NCBI GenBank assembly: GCA_020024985.1
Contig: JAHHSW010000037.1
Span: forward strand, 1-7,806
DNA: 7,806 nt
Direction: 5' to 3'
Source of the DNA: Anaeroplasmataceae bacterium
Lineage (GTDB): Bacteria; Bacillota_I; Bacilli_A; Acholeplasmatales; Anaeroplasmataceae
Both the position numbers and the translations under genes were made by a program. The notes under the pieces are model-generated. The model did no database searches. It saw only the letters and a program-made list of their open reading frames with translations, and had not been told where the DNA came from. Shown here in pieces: positions 6,152 to 7,806 of the stretch (position 1 is the first letter of the stretch; each line of letters starts with the position of its first letter).

Positions 6152-6185
6152 AAAATTATAGAAAAACAACAAAAGGAGGCTTATT

Positions 6186-6671
6186 ATGATTTTTGGAATT
6201 GAATTAGCCTATCTTTGCCTAGGCTTTTGGCTTTTATGCTTTTTAGGTACCGGAACCGATGAAAAAAATATTAAAAGCATTGCTTCCTACCCAGATGAAG
6301 TTATTAATATCGTAAAATCCAATAGTAAGCTAAGAGATAAAATAGTGTCTACACCTCCTCTTATGAAGCTAGGCTCTAATTTAGTATTATTTGGAGTTAT
6401 TCTATATATTCTTTGCTTCTTTATAAGAACGGATAGCTTCCTATATAACTTCTTAGCAGTCCTAATTATGGGACAGGCTCTAAATTTATTTGATTTATTA
6501 GTAATAGACTTACTTTGGTGGAGGAACTCCAAAAGAGTAAGATTTTTAGAAACTAAGGATGATAAAGGCTTATATAGTAATCCTAAAAAGCACCTTATAT
6601 CATTTCTAAAGGGAATTGTACTATTTACTATAATTGCGCTAATAGATGGTGGCTTATTGCTACTATTTTAA
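6186..6671 (+). CDS. Conserved-looking four-helix membrane protein of unknown function
   Basis: A 161-residue protein with an AGGAGG ribosome-binding site 6 nt before ATG. Hydrophobic helices lie near 3-20, 64-80, 85-110 and 141-160, with a hydrophilic loop at 21-60. Striking parts are LGTGTDEKN (20-28), SYPDEV (34-39), the helix segment NLFDLLVIDLLWWR (100-113) with Asp103 and Asp108 buried in it, and ALIDGG (151-156), which puts Asp154 in the last helix. I think similar proteins occur in Clostridia, sometimes labelled ABC transporter permease, but nothing here shows an ATPase partner or a permease loop, so I would not use that label. It has its own promoter and terminator. Intramembrane acidic residues hint at ion or lipid-headgroup handling; that is speculation. 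Confidence 0.8.
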   Translation: MIFGIELAYLCLGFWLLCFLGTGTDEKNIKSIASYPDEVINIVKSNSKLRDKIVSTPPLMKLGSNLVLFGVILYILCFFIRTDSFLYNFLAVLIMGQALNLFDLLVIDLLWWRNSKRVRFLETKDDKGLYSNPKKHLISFLKGIVLFTIIALIDGGLLLLF

Positions 6672-6685
6672 TTAGAGTCACCTCC

Positions 6686-6718
6686 AGTAGGATAGGTTTT
6701 ATGCCTATCCTACTTTTT
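6686..6718 (+). terminator. Strong Rho-independent terminator after the four-helix membrane protein gene
   Basis: A perfect 11-bp stem (6686-6696 with 6704-6714, arm AGTAGGATAGG) has a 7-base loop and continues into TTTTT (6714-6718). It starts 15 bases after the stop codon. Confidence 0.92.
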
Positions 6719-6736
6719 ATTATTAAAAAAATAGAG

Positions 6737-6750
6737 TATAATACTATAAT
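6737..6750 (+). promoter_or_regulatory. Twin -10 boxes upstream of the ICMT-like gene
   Basis: TATAAT occurs twice, at 6737-6742 and 6745-6750. Neither has a good -35; the matching positions (about 6714-6726) are T/A-rich sequence at the tail of the preceding terminator. The second box would put the mRNA start at or within a few bases of the ribosome-binding site. The first seems the likelier one. Confidence 0.5.
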
Positions 6751-6768
6751 AGGGAGAGGAGTGAGGCC

Positions 6769-7434
6769 ATGGATAAACGCTTAGCCTTTGAGGCAATCGC
6801 CAAATTTTTTATGACCTTTATAGTTGTCGGATGCTTAATCTTTATATCTGCGGGTGATTTTTATTTCATTCAGGGCTGGATATTTATGACACTTATATTT
6901 GCACCAATGCTAGTAATAATTGTTATTTTATCAAAAAAGAACCCTGAACTTTTAAAAAAGCGAATACGTATGATTGAAAATAATAAATCCGAAAGAGTTT
7001 ATAAAGTTATTAGCTGTATACTTTTAGCTATTGGGCTTATAGTAACGGGCCTAGATTACCGCTTTAGATGGCTAATGGTTCCAACCATATTAACTATAAT
7101 AGGTATCTCATTATTTATAATTGGTTATATTTTATACACATCAATTTCTAAAGAATACCTAGACTTCTATGAGCAAATACAAAATCATGCTAGTAGCTAT
7201 GTTATTACTGGAATTTATTCAGTTGTTAGACACCCAATGTACGCAGTTACATTAATTCTTTATATTTCCATACCTCTTATACTGGCTTCAGTTATTTCAT
7301 TAGGAGTATTTATGCTATACCCAATAATAATAGTAATAAGAATACATAATGAAGAAAAAAAGCTTATGAAAAATGAGGACTATAGGGCTTATACAAAAAA
7401 GGTAAAATATAGACTAATTCCATTTATATGGTAA
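6769..7434 (+). CDS. Isoprenylcysteine carboxyl methyltransferase (ICMT)-like membrane protein
   Basis: A 221-residue membrane protein with hydrophobic helices near 10-29, 36-55, 78-95, 102-124 and a long re-entrant pair at 158-190. The C-terminal part carries the ICMT/phospholipid methyltransferase signature: TGIYSVVRHPMY (147-158), the charged RIHNEEKKL (191-199) and the ending YRAYTKKVKYRLIPFIW (205-221). NPELLKKR (58-65) is also usual. In eukaryotic ICMT these regions bind S-adenosylmethionine and the substrate carboxylate. Bacteria lack prenylated CaaX proteins, so the bacterial substrate is probably a lipid or small molecule and is unknown. ATG 6769 has AGGAG 7 nt upstream. The gene stands alone between a terminator on each side. 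Family membership is secure; the reaction as a SAM-dependent methyl transfer is inferred. Confidence 0.88.
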   Translation: MDKRLAFEAIAKFFMTFIVVGCLIFISAGDFYFIQGWIFMTLIFAPMLVIIVILSKKNPELLKKRIRMIENNKSERVYKVISCILLAIGLIVTGLDYRFRWLMVPTILTIIGISLFIIGYILYTSISKEYLDFYEQIQNHASSYVITGIYSVVRHPMYAVTLILYISIPLILASVISLGVFMLYPIIIVIRIHNEEKKLMKNEDYRAYTKKVKYRLIPFIW

Positions 7435-7457
7435 AAAGGAGACCACGGTCTCCTTTT
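7434..7457. terminator. Bidirectional Rho-independent terminator between convergent genes
   Basis: A 10-bp stem (7434-7443 with 7448-7457) has GGAGAC/GTCTCC as its core and a CACG loop. AAAA flanks one arm and TTTT the other, so a U-tract follows on either strand. It overlaps the last base of the ICMT-like stop codon and ends 9 bases from the stop of the thioredoxin-like gene, serving both. Confidence 0.88.
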
Positions 7458-7466
7458 ATTTATGCT

Positions 7467-7787
7467 TTAAATTAGCTCTCTTATTCTTATTATACTATTT
7501 AAAATTTTATCTAAGCTAAAATAGCCACTTTCTTTAATTTGTAATCTACCATTAACATATACGAGTACAGTTGGAACTGACAAAATAGACATAGCTCCAA
7601 AATATTCTTTGAAGCATTCTATTGCTGCATATAAGGCTTTAACCTCCTTATATTCTCCTATAAATTCATCTATTTTATTACCTATAGCCTTACATGGTAA
7701 GCAGGTATCACTGCCTATAAGTATAATATTAATTCCTGCATTATTAATTAAGCTATCTAAATTATTATTTGTTATCGCAACTCTCAT
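7467..7787 (-). CDS. Small thioredoxin-fold protein with a CLPC active site
   Basis: A 106-residue protein of thioredoxin length. IILIGSDTCLPCKAIGNKI (21-39) carries the redox pair Cys29 and Cys32 after a beta strand, with CLPC in place of the classical CGPC and no preceding Trp. ILSVPTVLVYVNG (68-80) provides the cis-proline loop (Pro72) that completes a thioredoxin active site. There is no signal peptide, so it is cytoplasmic. It probably acts in thiol-disulfide exchange with an unknown partner, and the altered dipeptide suggests a redox potential unlike housekeeping TrxA. ATG 7787 follows AAGAGG by 9 nt. Only 19 bases upstream are visible, with no promoter, so it may be a distal gene of an operon that begins outside the window. 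Confidence 0.85.
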   Translation of the reverse strand: MRVAITNNNLDSLINNAGINIILIGSDTCLPCKAIGNKIDEFIGEYKEVKALYAAIECFKEYFGAMSILSVPTVLVYVNGRLQIKESGYFSLDKILNSIIRIRELI

Positions 7788-7806
7788 TATTTACTGCCTC
7801 TTAAGT

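Noticed and set aside
6287..6532. Minus-strand frame opposite the four-helix membrane protein gene
   Set aside because: The plus-strand frame has a perfect promoter, AGGAGG site and terminator; the minus frame has none of these.
7788..7806. End of an upstream gene before the thioredoxin-like gene
   Set aside because: All three minus-strand frames meet a stop within this short stretch, so nothing shows whether a coding end is really there.

Overview
The window is low-GC DNA (about one third G+C by eye) with strong Shine-Dalgarno sequences, sigma-A-type promoters and U-tract hairpin terminators after almost every transcription unit. This fits a Firmicute. The methionyl-tRNA synthetase (four-cysteine zinc knuckle, HIGN signature, C-terminal tRNA-binding domain) and the YitT-type membrane protein point to the Clostridia, and I would guess a Lachnospiraceae-like organism. 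TGA is used as a stop codon and Trp is TGG, so this is not a recoded Mollicute. All named families are recognised from motifs by eye; no database search was possible.

Layout from left to right. On the minus strand, 1-375 is the N-terminal part of an XRE-type DNA-binding protein that runs off the left edge. A two-gene sugar operon follows (1495-2373 then 540-1502, minus strand): a LacX/GalM-type aldose 1-epimerase-like protein and a PfkB-family, fructokinase-like sugar kinase. The two reading frames overlap by 8 nt. Next comes a two-gene operon (3444-5381 then 2467-3444, minus strand): metG and a YitT/DUF2179 membrane protein joined by a TAATG stop-start overlap, with one promoter and one terminator. 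A monocistronic VOC/glyoxalase-fold gene (5591-6046, minus) has its own terminator and is transcribed divergently from a gene for an unassigned four-helix membrane protein (6186-6671, plus). Then come an isoprenylcysteine carboxyl methyltransferase (ICMT)-like membrane protein (6769-7434, plus) and a convergent small thioredoxin-fold protein (7467-7787, minus). A bidirectional terminator separates these last two.

The genes do not form one pathway. Two operons have internally linked genes: mutarotation plus sugar phosphorylation, and metG plus its membrane partner. The rest look like single housekeeping or accessory genes. No gap exceeds about 210 bases. The longest (5382-5590) holds the metG promoter and ribosome-binding site and the VOC terminator; about 120 bases in its middle show nothing I can name. 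I saw no tRNA or rRNA gene, CRISPR array, insertion sequence or phage gene.

I did not find a convincing new multi-gene system. The points most worth a second look are the translational coupling of metG to a transporter-like protein of unknown substrate, the TTG start of metG overlapped by a three-codon mini-ORF, a perfect dyad filling the spacer of the 6186-6671 promoter, and the unassigned acidic-helix membrane protein encoded by that gene.
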